A stretch of DNA of 64,000 bases from assembly GCA_965222005.1 (NCBI GenBank), contig OZ244935.1, positions 1,984,001-2,048,000 of the forward strand. The letters are read 5' to 3'. The stretch is from CBDCTM01 sp965222005. Lineage in GTDB: Bacteria; Bacteroidota; Bacteroidia; Chitinophagales; Saprospiraceae. A model generated the notes under the pieces. It was not told where the DNA came from. It saw nothing but the letters and a program-made list of their open reading frames with translations, and made no database searches. Shown piece after piece: positions 25,670 through 36,007 of this stretch. Position numbers and translations under genes: made by a program. How positions within the stretch are numbered: the first letter of the stretch is position 1; each line of letters starts with the position of its first letter.

Positions 25670-27526
25670 TCAAAAATAACTCACATAGCCCAGATGCACT
25701 TTCGGATTACCAAAATCGAAAGGACTTTGGCGCGTCCGGCCGGTAGCCAGACTCACGGCGAATACACCTGCGCCCGTCTCAAATGTAATGCCCAGCCCCA
25801 CACCAATCGGCAGGTCGTAACGTTTGCGAATGGCCGTCACATCCTCAATGTAGCCCATGTCAGTAAACAGGTAGAGGTAGGAATAGCTGCGGCTGGGAAA
25901 AAGGATACGTCCTTCAAGGGTAAACACCGCATATCGGCTGGCAAATACCGATTCCTCATCGAAGCCGCGCAGCAAGCGGTTGCCGCCCAGCCGATACTGT
26001 TCGTTTTGGTAAAGCGGCTCATTGTTTAAGATGATCCCACTACGGACACTGGCTTTCAAGGTATTTTGACCAATGGCTGAAAATGGCAAATAAGCCTCTA
26101 CGCCCGCCTCCAGGCGATATTGAAAGCTGCGCAAATTGAGCGAATCGTACAGGCTGCCAAAATTAAAACCAGGGTCTGTTTCGAGCTTTAGGGCCAGTAT
26201 GTGGCTGTTCTCCTTGATTTTTTTTATGCCCGCTCCGCCTTTGAGCAACAGGCCCCAGCCGCGGCGCGGGTTGAAGCGGAAGTCGAGGCGTTGCAATTTG
26301 TACTCCAGCCCGAAGCTGGCGTTGCTGATGTCGAGAATATTGGGAAGCTGGCGGCTGCTTTTGATCTGCGCTTCGTCGATATTGAGCAAGGCTGTAGAGG
26401 AATTTTTCCAAAATGCCCGCAAGAAATTACCTCCTTCAAACAAATATTGAATCCCCACATCGGCATGCAGGTCGCGGTATATTGTATCGCGGCGATATTG
26501 CTCAAAACTAAAATCAGCCCCAAAAGGTAGGTTGAAGACATAGGGATAAGCAACACGTAATTCCAGCTCCTGGATGCCGGGGCGCAGCCGCTGAAAATCG
26601 ACAAAGAGTTGCTCGCCCTTACCAAACTGATTTTGCAGATCACCTGTAAAGGAGCCGCTCAGATTGATCTTCCGGCTACCGGCATCCGTATTGGGCAGAA
26701 TGCCGATCAGAAAATCCCAGCGACTGTTTTTCTTTTTATCCAAAAAGAGATTGATGGTTGCCTCATCGCCTTTGAAGGTAACGCTGACATCGCGGGTTTC
26801 CTTCACAAAGGGCAGCTCTTTGATACGGTTGCGAATGCTGCGTACTTTTTGCAAACTAAACAACTGCCCTTCCCGTAGCCCCAGATAACTTTCTAAATAT
26901 CGCTTCGATATTTTTGCCTCGCCAATAATGTTAACCCCCTCTATGAGGATGAGCCGGTTTTTGCGCAAATACAGCTCGGCAGTAAGGCGCTGCGCCTCAA
27001 TTTTCAAATTTTTCAAGCCTACCGATGCAAAGGGATAGCCGTGATTTTCGGCATATTGGAGTAGGCGCTCTTGTAATTTACGAAGCTCCGTGTAGTGAAC
27101 CGGGCGGTCTTGATAGGCATGATCCCGATAGCCTACCTGACTCAAAAAGGCCTCCTCTACGCCTCCTACATCAAGCTCCGCCCACTGATACTGCACTCCC
27201 ACAAATAGCCAGGCAGTAAGCAGGCTGCCCCGCCACTGCATGCTATCAATACTGGCTTCCAAGTAGGCTGCCCCGTGCAGCTGTAACAGCAGTTTTTGCA
27301 GCTTTTTGAGCATGAAAAGACTATCCATTGCCTGGTCGGGCAAATCGAGGTGGCGCTGTAAGAAGGCTTCCTCTTTATCCTTGCAGTTTAGCTGTAGCTG
27401 GTATTTTTGCTGGCCAACCGATAGCCCGAAGGTGCCAGATAGCAGAGTTACCAACAGGCAAAACCGGATCGACCATATTTTAGCTACATTTGTCACAACA
27501 GCTAAAAAACGCAATTTTTGCCTCAT
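25670..27526 (-). CDS. POTRA/outer-membrane beta-barrel protein (BamA/TamA-like)
   Basis: About 618 residues from Met 27526 (three residues longer is possible). A hydrophobic signal segment ends near SVGQQ. Middle part: a POTRA repeat (LILIEGVNIIGEAKISKRYLESYLGLREGQLF...SVTFKGDEATINLFL). C-terminal part: a 16-strand-type Omp85 barrel with RLGGNRLLRGFDEESVFASRYAVFTLE (the conserved RGF/Y loop motif) and a terminal Phe. Shorter than BamA and with fewer POTRA repeats, so it is a TamA/ShlB-like paralogue that inserts or exports an unknown partner. Divergent from hemW with only 28 bp between starts. Confidence 0.85.
   Translation of the reverse strand: MRQKLRFLAVVTNVAKIWSIRFCLLVTLLSGTFGLSVGQQKYQLQLNCKDKEEAFLQRHLDLPDQAMDSLFMLKKLQKLLLQLHGAAYLEASIDSMQWRGSLLTAWLFVGVQYQWAELDVGGVEEAFLSQVGYRDHAYQDRPVHYTELRKLQERLLQYAENHGYPFASVGLKNLKIEAQRLTAELYLRKNRLILIEGVNIIGEAKISKRYLESYLGLREGQLFSLQKVRSIRNRIKELPFVKETRDVSVTFKGDEATINLFLDKKKNSRWDFLIGILPNTDAGSRKINLSGSFTGDLQNQFGKGEQLFVDFQRLRPGIQELELRVAYPYVFNLPFGADFSFEQYRRDTIYRDLHADVGIQYLFEGGNFLRAFWKNSSTALLNIDEAQIKSSRQLPNILDISNASFGLEYKLQRLDFRFNPRRGWGLLLKGGAGIKKIKENSHILALKLETDPGFNFGSLYDSLNLRSFQYRLEAGVEAYLPFSAIGQNTLKASVRSGIILNNEPLYQNEQYRLGGNRLLRGFDEESVFASRYAVFTLEGRILFPSRSYSYLYLFTDMGYIEDVTAIRKRYDLPIGVGLGITFETGAGVFAVSLATGRTRQSPFDFGNPKVHLGYVSYF
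27485..27492 (+). promoter_or_regulatory. -7 promoter box TACATTTG for hemW
   Basis: Perfect TAnnTTTG on the plus strand, 63 bases before the hemW ATG and inside the 5' end of the divergent POTRA gene. No convincing -33 element. Confidence 0.35.
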
Positions 27527-27554
27527 TTGATGCACTCATAGAAAACTCATCATC

Positions 27555-28685
27555 ATGGCCGGTCTCTATTTGCACATACCTTTTTGCAAACAGGCATGTC
27601 ATTACTGCAACTTTCATTTTTCCACTTCTGTCAAATACAAGGAAGATTTGCTCAAATGTATGTTGCTGGAATTGGAGCATCAAAACAATTACCTGGAAGC
27701 AAGCCCTTTGAATAGCATTTACCTGGGCGGCGGTACGCCATCCCTTTTATCTCCGCTTGAGTTGGAGAGGCTCTTCGATCAAATTTTCCGTTTGCATACC
27801 CTTGCTGAGGGTGCTGAGATCACGCTCGAAGCGAATCCCGATGACCTCAGCCCGGCCAAATTGAAGAGCCTGGCCCAAAGCCCTGTCAACCGACTCAGTA
27901 TCGGTATACAGTCTTTCCACCCGGCTGATCTGCAATTTATGAATCGTGCACACACGGCTCGGGAGGCGCAAAGCTGCCTGGCAGCAGCCCGCCAGCAGGG
28001 GTTCGACCAGCTCAGTATCGATCTGATCTACGGTACGCCAGGTATGACGGACAGGCAGTGGGAGGCCAATCTGCGGATCGCTCGTGACTTTGGCATCGAC
28101 CATCTGTCGGCCTATTGCCTTACCGTAGAGCCGCGTACAGCGCTGCATCATTTCGTCAAAAAAGGATCAGCGCCGCCAGTTGATGAGCAGCAGGCAAGCA
28201 GGCAGTTCGGGATGCTCATGGATTGGGCCGAGGCAATCGGGTTTGAGCATTATGAGATTAGCAATTTTGCTCCAGCCAACAGCTATGCAGTCCACAACAC
28301 CAGCTATTGGCAGGGGGCTGCCTACCTCGGCATCGGCCCTTCGGCGCACTCCTTCGACGGACATTCGTCGCGACAGTGGAATGTGGCCAATAATGCCAAA
28401 TACATCCGGGCTTTGCAGCAAAATGAGTTGCCTTACGAGCTGGAAAAACTAAGTGCTGATGATCGGTACAATGAGTATGTGATGACCGGCCTTCGTACGA
28501 TGTGGGGCTGCGATGTGAAGCGATTGGATGAGTTAGGAAATTCCTATACAACTCACTTTGAAGAGGCAGCAGCTTCCTATTTAGCGGAGGCTTTGCTGGT
28601 TCAGAAGGGCGATGTGTACCGATTGAGCCGCGCTGGCAAACTGCTTGCCGACCAAATTGCTGCCGATCTTTTTGTTACAGATTAG
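27555..28685 (+). CDS. hemW: Radical SAM heme chaperone HemW
   Basis: 376 residues. The radical SAM cluster motif is at the N-terminus in LHIPFCKQACHYCNFHF (Cys-x3-Cys-x2-Cys). Further HemW features are IYLGGGTPSLL, NRLSIGIQSF, IDLIYGTPG and EHYEISNFA. HemW binds heme and delivers it to target proteins; it was formerly annotated as oxygen-independent coproporphyrinogen oxidase. The last 11 bp overlap the end of the convergent mutase gene. Confidence 0.95.
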   Translation: MAGLYLHIPFCKQACHYCNFHFSTSVKYKEDLLKCMLLELEHQNNYLEASPLNSIYLGGGTPSLLSPLELERLFDQIFRLHTLAEGAEITLEANPDDLSPAKLKSLAQSPVNRLSIGIQSFHPADLQFMNRAHTAREAQSCLAAARQQGFDQLSIDLIYGTPGMTDRQWEANLRIARDFGIDHLSAYCLTVEPRTALHHFVKKGSAPPVDEQQASRQFGMLMDWAEAIGFEHYEISNFAPANSYAVHNTSYWQGAAYLGIGPSAHSFDGHSSRQWNVANNAKYIRALQQNELPYELEKLSADDRYNEYVMTGLRTMWGCDVKRLDELGNSYTTHFEEAAASYLAEALLVQKGDVYRLSRAGKLLADQIAADLFVTD

Positions 28686-30819
28686 CTTCCAATTGCTCTA
28701 TCAGCATTTCCAATATTTCGCTGGCTGCCGTTGAAATCACCGTGCCCGGGCCAAAGATGCCGGACACGCCCTGCTCTTTCAAAAAGTCATAATCCTGCCG
28801 GGGAATCACGCCACCTACCACCACCTGAATATCGGGACGGCCATACTCATCCAAGGCAGCGACGGTTTGAGGAACGAGTGTTTTGTGGCCTGCTGCCAGG
28901 GAAGAGATACCCAAAAGATGGACATCGTTTTCGACGGCCTGGCGGGCCGCTTCGCGCGGCGTTTGGAAGAGCGGCCCAATATCCACATCGAAGCCGAGGT
29001 CGGCAAAGGAGGTGGCGATCACTTTTGCGCCCCTGTCGTGGCCATCCTGGCCGAGCTTGGCGATCAGGATGCGCGGCCGCCGCCCGTCGAGTTGTGCGAA
29101 TTGGTCGGCCAGAGCCTGTGCTTTTTTAAAATCCTCATTCATATTCACTTCGCTGGAATACACTCCCGAAATAGCTCGGGTAGTAGCTTTGTAACGTCCA
29201 AATGCCTGCTCCAAAGCTAGGGAAATTTCGCCGAGTGTGGCCCGGTGGCGGGCCGCCACCACAGCCTTTTCGAGCAAATTGCCGCTTCCTGTGTCCGCAC
29301 ATTGAGTCAGCTCGGCAAGGGCTGCCTGTACCGCAGTACCATCACGCTTCGCCTTTACTTCGCCAATCCGCCGCAGCTGCGCTTCCCGCACCGCCGTATT
29401 GTCCACCTCCAGCAATTGAATGTCGGCATTTTCATCGGTTTGGAAAATATTTACCCCCACGATCCGATCCTGCCCGCTATCAATACGGGCTTGCTTGCGG
29501 GCTGCCGCCTCTTCGATGCGCAGCTTGGGCAGGCCATCCTCAATGGCCTTGGTCATGCCTCCCAGGGCTTCCACCTCCTGTATCAGTTGCCAGGCCCGTT
29601 GTGCCAGTTGGTGAGTCAGCGATTCTACATAATACGAGCCTGCCCAGGGATCAACTGCTTTGGTGATGTGGGTTTGTTGCTGTAAATATTTTTGGGTATC
29701 TCTGGCAATTTTGGCTGAAAAATCGGAAGGCAGGGCCACCGCTTCGTCCAGCGAATTGGTGTGCAATGACTGCGTGCCGCCAAACACCGCCGCCAAGGCC
29801 TCGATGCAGGTGCGGGCAATATTATTGAAGGGATCCTGCTCGGTGAGGCTCCAGCCGGAAGTTTGGCAATGGGTACGCAGCGTCATCGATTTTGGATTCT
29901 GCGGGTCAAACTGCTTTACGATTTTGGCCCACAGCATACGTGCTGCCCGCATTTTGGCAATTTCCATAAAATGGTTCATCCCGATTCCCCAAAAGAAGGA
30001 GATACGTGGCGCAAAATCATCAATTTTCAAACCCGCAGCAATGCCGGTATGCAAATACTCCAGGCCATCGGAGAGGGTGTAAGCCAACTCTACATCTGCC
30101 GGAGCACCGGCCTCGTGCATGTGATAGCCGCTGATGCTAATGGAGTTGAAGCGCGGCATATGCCGGGCCGTATATTTAAAGATGTCGGCAATGATTCGAA
30201 TGGATGGCTCTGGCGGATAAATGTAGGTGTTGCGCACCATGAACTCCTTGAGAATGTCGTTTTGGATGGTGCCGCTCAGCTGTTCCGGACCTACGCCCTG
30301 CTCTTCGGCAGCAATGATAAAGAAAGCCATCACCGGAATCACAGCACCGTTCATCGTCATGGAGACTGACATCTGGTCGAGCGGTATCTGATCGAACAGG
30401 ATTTTCATGTCCTCTACGCTGTCAATGGCTACGCCGGCCATTCCCACATCTCCACGCACCCGCTCGTGGTCGGAGTCGTAGCCGCGATGGGTAGCCAGAT
30501 CGAAGGCCACAGAAAGGCCCTTTTGCCCGGCGGCCAGATTGCGGCGGTAAAAGGCATTGCTATCTTCGGCTGTGCTAAAGCCCGCGTATTGGCGGATTGT
30601 CCAGGGGCGCCCGGCATACATCGAGCTGTAGGGCCCGCGCAAATAGGGGGGAATGCCCGCTACAAAGCTGAGATGATGAAGTCCCTTGCGATCCATAGGG
30701 CCGTAGTGTGCACGAATAGGGATTTGTTCGGGGCTGTGCCACTGCCTGCCCGGCTCCTGAGCTTGTCGGCCAAGGATGTTGAAGTCGAGTTCGATTTTGG
30801 AAAAGTCGGGTAGTTGCAT
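28675..30819 (-). CDS. mutB: Methylmalonyl-CoA mutase, large subunit
   Basis: 714 residues. Interconverts methylmalonyl-CoA and succinyl-CoA with adenosylcobalamin. The TIM-barrel substrate domain starts around residue 35 (RGPYSSMYAGRPWTIRQYAGF) with MSVSMTMNGAVIPV and IRIIADIFKYTA. The B12 domain at about residues 575-714 shows the DxHxxG ligand (GQDGHDRGAKV), then the SL and GG segments. Full length. The usual small subunit (mutA) is not adjacent in this window. It overlaps hemW tail-to-tail by 11 bp. Confidence 0.95.
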   Translation of the reverse strand: MQLPDFSKIELDFNILGRQAQEPGRQWHSPEQIPIRAHYGPMDRKGLHHLSFVAGIPPYLRGPYSSMYAGRPWTIRQYAGFSTAEDSNAFYRRNLAAGQKGLSVAFDLATHRGYDSDHERVRGDVGMAGVAIDSVEDMKILFDQIPLDQMSVSMTMNGAVIPVMAFFIIAAEEQGVGPEQLSGTIQNDILKEFMVRNTYIYPPEPSIRIIADIFKYTARHMPRFNSISISGYHMHEAGAPADVELAYTLSDGLEYLHTGIAAGLKIDDFAPRISFFWGIGMNHFMEIAKMRAARMLWAKIVKQFDPQNPKSMTLRTHCQTSGWSLTEQDPFNNIARTCIEALAAVFGGTQSLHTNSLDEAVALPSDFSAKIARDTQKYLQQQTHITKAVDPWAGSYYVESLTHQLAQRAWQLIQEVEALGGMTKAIEDGLPKLRIEEAAARKQARIDSGQDRIVGVNIFQTDENADIQLLEVDNTAVREAQLRRIGEVKAKRDGTAVQAALAELTQCADTGSGNLLEKAVVAARHRATLGEISLALEQAFGRYKATTRAISGVYSSEVNMNEDFKKAQALADQFAQLDGRRPRILIAKLGQDGHDRGAKVIATSFADLGFDVDIGPLFQTPREAARQAVENDVHLLGISSLAAGHKTLVPQTVAALDEYGRPDIQVVVGGVIPRQDYDFLKEQGVSGIFGPGTVISTAASEILEMLIEQLEANL

Positions 30820-30906
30820 ACCGGGCTAAAGATAGCAATTTGGGAAGGGATAGAGAAACCCATACTTATTCGTTATGGCCTGGTTGATAATACTAACGCC
30901 ATTCTT

Positions 30907-33062
30907 CTACCGTTGCACCACCAGTTTTTTTACCCGCCTCTGGCCACTATCCAACTCCAGGCGACAAAAATACAATCCGTCCGGCAACTCCACTTGCCAG
31001 TCAATCCGGCTTTGATTGACAAACTTCCGGCTATACAGGCTGCGGCCATTGAGGTCAGTAATAAAAGCCTGACCACTGTGCAAGCCCTTGAAGTGAATGG
31101 CAAAGGTGGAGCTAACGGGATTGGGCACAATCCACCAGCCCGCCTCAGCATCTACCTCCTCCACGCTACTGGTGTTGTCCACTTCTATCGGCCCAATCTG
31201 CAACACACAACCGGCATAGTCGGTGACCGTACAAAAATACTCGCCAGCGCCAAGCTCCTGCGGGTCTTCATCTGTTGCACCATTACTCCACTGGTACTGA
31301 TAAGGCGGCAGCCCTTCTACTACACTGATGTATATCGAGCCATTGGGGCCGCCGTTGCTGTGTAGCACCTGCACATTCTCCAGGCGCGGCTGGGTGATAC
31401 TGACTGCACTGGAGATGATATGAGCATCCACCTCTTCCGGCTGCCCGTTGAGGTACTGGCCGACAATAGGCTGCCCAAAAAATTGTACTTCAGTAGATGA
31501 GCCTGCCGCCCCAATGGCTTCAAAAGCCAGCTCCAGCAAATTGGTGTAGCCGGAGAGTGAAATGCTTTGCCCTCCTGACGCTTCCCAACTAAGGCCCAAC
31601 TGCCCGATAGCCAGCTGCTGAAAATCAATAGCCAGGCCGACCAGCTCTGCAGCAGCCAATACCGCTGTATCCAGCCTGAGGAGCCCGGGATCCCAGCGCA
31701 GCGTCGCCTCCAGGCGGCCGATGCTGTCAAGATAGCGGCCCATAAGGGGCAGGCTGAAACGCTCACCCGCACATACCCCCTGGCGCGGCAGTACCAGCTC
31801 AGGGGCCTGGTAGCAGGGCTCCGCCGATGCGCCCAGGCGGAAGTGAGGGAAATTGGGAATGCTATTACCATTTAGGGTCGGAAGTTCCACACCCCGTTGC
31901 TCGAATTGACAGGCCAGACCCGCCGAGTCGGGATGATGAATGACATGCAGATTGTAAGTTGATAAATTGGTAGAAATATAAATTTTCCCATCCGGAGCCA
32001 ACTGTGATCTGTAAAAGCTAGTGTTTTGCGGATTTTGATAGCCATCGTATTCGGCGATCAGCACCCGACTTGCACCGCTATCGGGTTGATGCAGGTCATA
32101 TTGATAAGCCTTGGCCCCATTGTTAGCATACAAAAAGCGGTTGTTGGGGGAAAAGCTAACACCTGAACGGACAATTGAATCGGGGTAGTAGAGCTTTTGA
32201 TGGTTGGACAGCAGGCCCGTACAGCGGTACAGCGGTCAAAATCAAATAGAAACAGACCGGAAAAATAACCCTGGGAACCTCCCTGGAAGCGCACATACCT
32301 GGTGCCGTCTGGTGAAAAGGCACACTGCCCGGCAGCATCGAAGATATCCCACTTCTGCCCGAGGCACTGCTTGCCGCTTTCCACTATGCCATATCGGGTA
32401 AACAGTAAGCGGTAGTAGCAATTGGTGCCTTCTCCCACCCTCAGTTCCGGCACCAGCAGCCACCAGTCTTTACCATTGGCATGCCGCACAGCCTGCAGAT
32501 AGCCATGGGCCAGGGTATCCCAAAACACCTGCTGCCTTTTGCGCACCACAGCACCCAGCCCCTGATTGAGGCGCATATCGATTTCAGTAAGAGATAGTTT
32601 GTGAAAAGTACCAGTAGATAATTCCAAACTATCAAAATTGATCACATGGCCATAATCAGACAGATGAAATAATGCGTATTGTTCAGGCTTTCCTGGCCAG
32701 GGTAAGGCTAACACACTCTGTATAAAGGGAGAGCCGCTACTGCCCCGACACCATGAAGCAAACAAACTGGGGTTAAGGGAATCTCCATTTTCTATTAGTT
32801 GGTGTTCATAATTATTTATATGGCAGCCATTAGTATAAAAACGAAGACTTCCCATCGAATCGGCAATACTGGCATTTGCACTAAACATCCACATTTCTTT
32901 TTCTATTAAGTTAGCATCCAATGTTCCGGAAGAAAAATCCAATAAAACACCGGTGGAATTAGAGGTGGCACCAAGTATCCATACACCATCCTGCAATGGT
33001 TGAGAATAGCTATAGTTGGTAAGAATTGTTATGAATATAATTATGAATAGGAAACGGTACAT
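30907..33062 (-). pseudogene. T9SS type A sorting-domain protein broken by an 8-bp tandem duplication
   Basis: Two overlapping frames, 32058-33062 (N-terminal, signal peptide FLFIIIFITILTNYSYS) and 30907-32133 (C-terminal), together give about 700 residues of one protein. The junction lies at GTACAGCG repeated twice in tandem (32219-32234); removing one copy restores FDFDRCTGLLSNHQKLYYP-type continuity into LYANNGAKAYQYDL. The N-terminal part resembles proteins with WD40-like/PKD-type secreted repeats (FSPDGTRYVRF, LAPDGKIYIS). The C-terminal 80 residues are a T9SS sorting domain: IVPNPVSSTFAIHF, ITDLNGRSLYS, LPDGLYFCRL and a basic end KKLVVQR. Normally exported and surface-anchored; as it stands only truncated products are possible. 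Confidence 0.8.
32219..32234. repeat. 8-bp tandem duplication causing a frameshift
   Basis: GTACAGCG is present twice in direct succession inside the T9SS cargo gene. The extra 8 bases shift the frame by two. Translation before and after the site matches one continuous protein if one unit is removed. Confidence 0.85.
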
Positions 33063-33136
33063 GTCGTTTGGTATGAATTGGGGCTGCCTGTATTTTTTGG
33101 GCGAATGAATTCACCTGTACGAGCAGCCCCTAAGGG

Positions 33137-36007
33137 TTAGTGAATGATGAATTTTAATGTTTGAGGGTTATGTCCTTTTCGCCGTATGTTTAGCAGATAA
33201 ATACCCGCCGGCAATTCAGGTGCCAGGTACATGGATTGCGCCCTAAGCGGGTAGCTGCGCAATCGTTGTCCGTGCAAGTTGTGGACGAAGGCTTTGCCAC
33301 CCACATAAGCTGATGGTATTTGCAATGTAAATTCACCCTGTCCGGGGTTGGGAGAGATGGTAAAAACACTATTTTCCACTTCCACTTCTGCCCGTACCAC
33401 AGCGGGAGGCATCTGTTGCAACAGGCTTACATCGCCAAAGCAGGTGCTGTCCATATCATCATATTGCGCCCGATGACAGAGTGGCAGTACCGAACGAGCC
33501 TGCAATACGGCAGGGCCTTCGTAGCGAGGGCAAAGGCTTGCTATGCTTTGCAAATTGGTGATTTGTGCAGCATCAAACACGCCCGCCTGATAAAGCTGGG
33601 TATTAAGCGAGATGCTCAAAACCTCTTGCATGGATTTCTCATAATTCGCCGAATCCGGAAAAGCATCCACTATTTGCAATGCCGCCTGCAGGTAGTTGGC
33701 TGTAGTATCTGCCAGCGAGGCAGACAGGTCGGCCAGCAGACTATCCCGAAGCAGGTATTCTTCGGTCAGCGAATCCTTCATTTCCAGCGCCAGCGTTTTC
33801 TGCCATTGGAAACTGGCAGCAAGATAAATCGAATCGGCCTCTTCCAGGTCTTCGATGATATCGGCCTGCTCGTCTAGCCACTGGCCTGCCTGGGCTGTCT
33901 GGCTGCTGTCGGCTGAAAAGGCGGCATCCGTCAACTGGAAAATAGCATAAAGCTGGCCTACAGAGGTGTTGGCCCTGCTGCTCAAAAAGGATGCAAAACT
34001 GGGGTGATCCGCTATAAGCGAAGGGGAGTTTTGCAAGCGGCTGTATAAGCCAAACTCCAACTGCCACACCATAGCCGGACTGAAGTAGCTGCCCATAGCC
34101 CCGGTGGCAATGAGGGTATCGGTGGCGTTGGTGGATTTGGTGGGCTCTATCATAGCAAGGCAATTGGTGGAGGGCGCGATCCCTGCATTCCTAAAAAAAT
34201 CATCGTTAAAATCCGGCACAATGCGTTCGGGATGAAATTCGGTGAAAAAAGTATAGCAGGAAGGTGGCGGGCCGCCAGTCGATTGGGCTTTGTGGACGAT
34301 AAAAGTATTAAAAAAAGCATTAAAAGGTGGTACACATTGGGCGTGAATCGCCGGCAGTTGGAGGGGAAAGCCACAGCCCCCACCTATGAAGGTATCGTAC
34401 CATTCATTGCCATGATCGATTTGCTCTCCGATCACCCCATTGCGAATGGCCAGATTGCATCCCTTGAAGGTGTTTTCCTGAACGATGGTTGGTCGATTCA
34501 GTGAGGTAAACACCATACCAAAGCCGGTATGATCAATGGTATTGCAATTGATCGTGGTATTGGGAAAGATGAAATTCTCAATGCCATAGTTGAGCGAACC
34601 ATTGGGATTGCCGTTGATGGTATTGTAGCTGATGCTGCGTTCTGTGCCGTTGAAGCTCCCGAAAAGGTAAATCCCTTTGCCGTCATATACACTGGGGCCG
34701 TTGATTACATTATTGCTAATATTGAAGTTGTGTATGGTTCCGCCATCGTAAAATATGGCTGCCGGATTGGTATTATTGTCGATGGTAGGGTCGTAGTTGA
34801 CAGGATTATTGAACCAAAAATCAGTACTGCTGCTCTCCGGAAAGTCGCCCGTCATGTAGAGTACATGGCTGTTGGCCACATTCATGTTGAAGTCGTTGTC
34901 GGTGATATCTATTGTGGTATTGGCACCCACATTGCCACCTTCCAGATGGATGAAATTGATATGGCGGTCATTGTCATTGGGCAAAATAGCCGAAAAGTCA
35001 TTAAAGTCGCGGATACGAATCCGACTGCCAGAATTAAAGCCCAGGATACGGATACCGGCATATTGGGAAGCCCCGCTCAAGTTGTTGCTTAGCAAGTCCT
35101 CATTGTAGATGAGATCGCTCTGCGTGACCCGGAATCGCCGGGTTCGCTGTGCAAAAATGCCATTGCTGGCGCAGTTGACAAATTCACCAAAAAGTACAAA
35201 AACATCCCCATTTTCGATAAAAATACCATCCTGGTGAATGTCGTAGAATTTGTGAAAGGCCGTAATTACCGAACTACTTTGCCCTACCCCTGATCCTTCG
35301 GCACGGATACCGTATTGGATGCCTTCAAAGGTATTTTCAGCAAACATGATGTAGGGGTAATTAATCGTACGAATGCCGGCAAAAGTGATCTCATTATTGG
35401 TCCCATTGAGGGGAGCGGTGCAGGTAAAGAAGGAATTGGAAATACTCAGCCTACCACATGAGCTAGTAATACAAGATGTGGTCAATCCAACGCGGTTCCG
35501 GTTGAAGTGTGTATTTTCTATTTCCACAGTCGTCAAACTAAGGTGTGCATTGACTGCCGATTCCGCATCTTCAATTACCGTATTATTATAAGTTCTGAGC
35601 GTAGAGGCAGTACTTACATAAATCCCACTCCACAAATCTTCACAAGCAAAAAGTTTGGAATTGTCAATGTCAAGTGAGATTGTACTAAAAGGAGGAAATG
35701 ACGGTGCTATCGATATGAAAACTCCAGGCTCGATTAGTACAATTGCATTGAGAAAGGTAAACTGATTGTCAATCACAAAATCACCTACGATATGTACGTA
35801 GCCAGAGATAAAGGTACCCACATCGGAAGAGTTCGCTTTGGCAGTACCCGCACCTATCTGGTTAGGTCTAACAGGAAAATCGCCAATACTGTCGCAAAGT
35901 GTGGTTTCAGGTGTCCCGTCGAATACCGGAATATCGGGTGGATCAGGACAGACCGTTCGGTCAAGTTGTGCGGGTAAAAGGGTAGTAATCATACATAGTG
36001 TCATCAC
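33137..36007 (-). CDS. T9SS-secreted right-handed beta-helix protein with C-terminal sorting domain
   Basis: 956 residues from GTG 36007 (ATG 36004 is alternative). The first 550 residues carry repeated short Asn-rich strand/turn units (IENTHFNRNRVGL, ISNNVINGPSVYDGKGIYLFG, ISYNTINGNPNGSLNYGIENF), the pattern of a pectate-lyase-type parallel beta helix. A helical linker region (about 650-830) follows. The C-terminus is a T9SS type A sorting domain: ISPNPGQGEFTLQIP, VHNLHGQRLRSYPL, LPAGIYLLNIR, ending TLKFIIH. With either listed start the signal peptide lacks a basic n-region. An upstream ATG (36047) that would supply one is out of frame by a single base because of a C9 tract at 36026-36034. 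Likely surface adhesin or enzyme-like cargo; specific role unknown. Confidence 0.82.
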   Translation of the reverse strand: MMTLCMITTLLPAQLDRTVCPDPPDIPVFDGTPETTLCDSIGDFPVRPNQIGAGTAKANSSDVGTFISGYVHIVGDFVIDNQFTFLNAIVLIEPGVFISIAPSFPPFSTISLDIDNSKLFACEDLWSGIYVSTASTLRTYNNTVIEDAESAVNAHLSLTTVEIENTHFNRNRVGLTTSCITSSCGRLSISNSFFTCTAPLNGTNNEITFAGIRTINYPYIMFAENTFEGIQYGIRAEGSGVGQSSSVITAFHKFYDIHQDGIFIENGDVFVLFGEFVNCASNGIFAQRTRRFRVTQSDLIYNEDLLSNNLSGASQYAGIRILGFNSGSRIRIRDFNDFSAILPNDNDRHINFIHLEGGNVGANTTIDITDNDFNMNVANSHVLYMTGDFPESSSTDFWFNNPVNYDPTIDNNTNPAAIFYDGGTIHNFNISNNVINGPSVYDGKGIYLFGSFNGTERSISYNTINGNPNGSLNYGIENFIFPNTTINCNTIDHTGFGMVFTSLNRPTIVQENTFKGCNLAIRNGVIGEQIDHGNEWYDTFIGGGCGFPLQLPAIHAQCVPPFNAFFNTFIVHKAQSTGGPPPSCYTFFTEFHPERIVPDFNDDFFRNAGIAPSTNCLAMIEPTKSTNATDTLIATGAMGSYFSPAMVWQLEFGLYSRLQNSPSLIADHPSFASFLSSRANTSVGQLYAIFQLTDAAFSADSSQTAQAGQWLDEQADIIEDLEEADSIYLAASFQWQKTLALEMKDSLTEEYLLRDSLLADLSASLADTTANYLQAALQIVDAFPDSANYEKSMQEVLSISLNTQLYQAGVFDAAQITNLQSIASLCPRYEGPAVLQARSVLPLCHRAQYDDMDSTCFGDVSLLQQMPPAVVRAEVEVENSVFTISPNPGQGEFTLQIPSAYVGGKAFVHNLHGQRLRSYPLRAQSMYLAPELPAGIYLLNIRRKGHNPQTLKFIIH

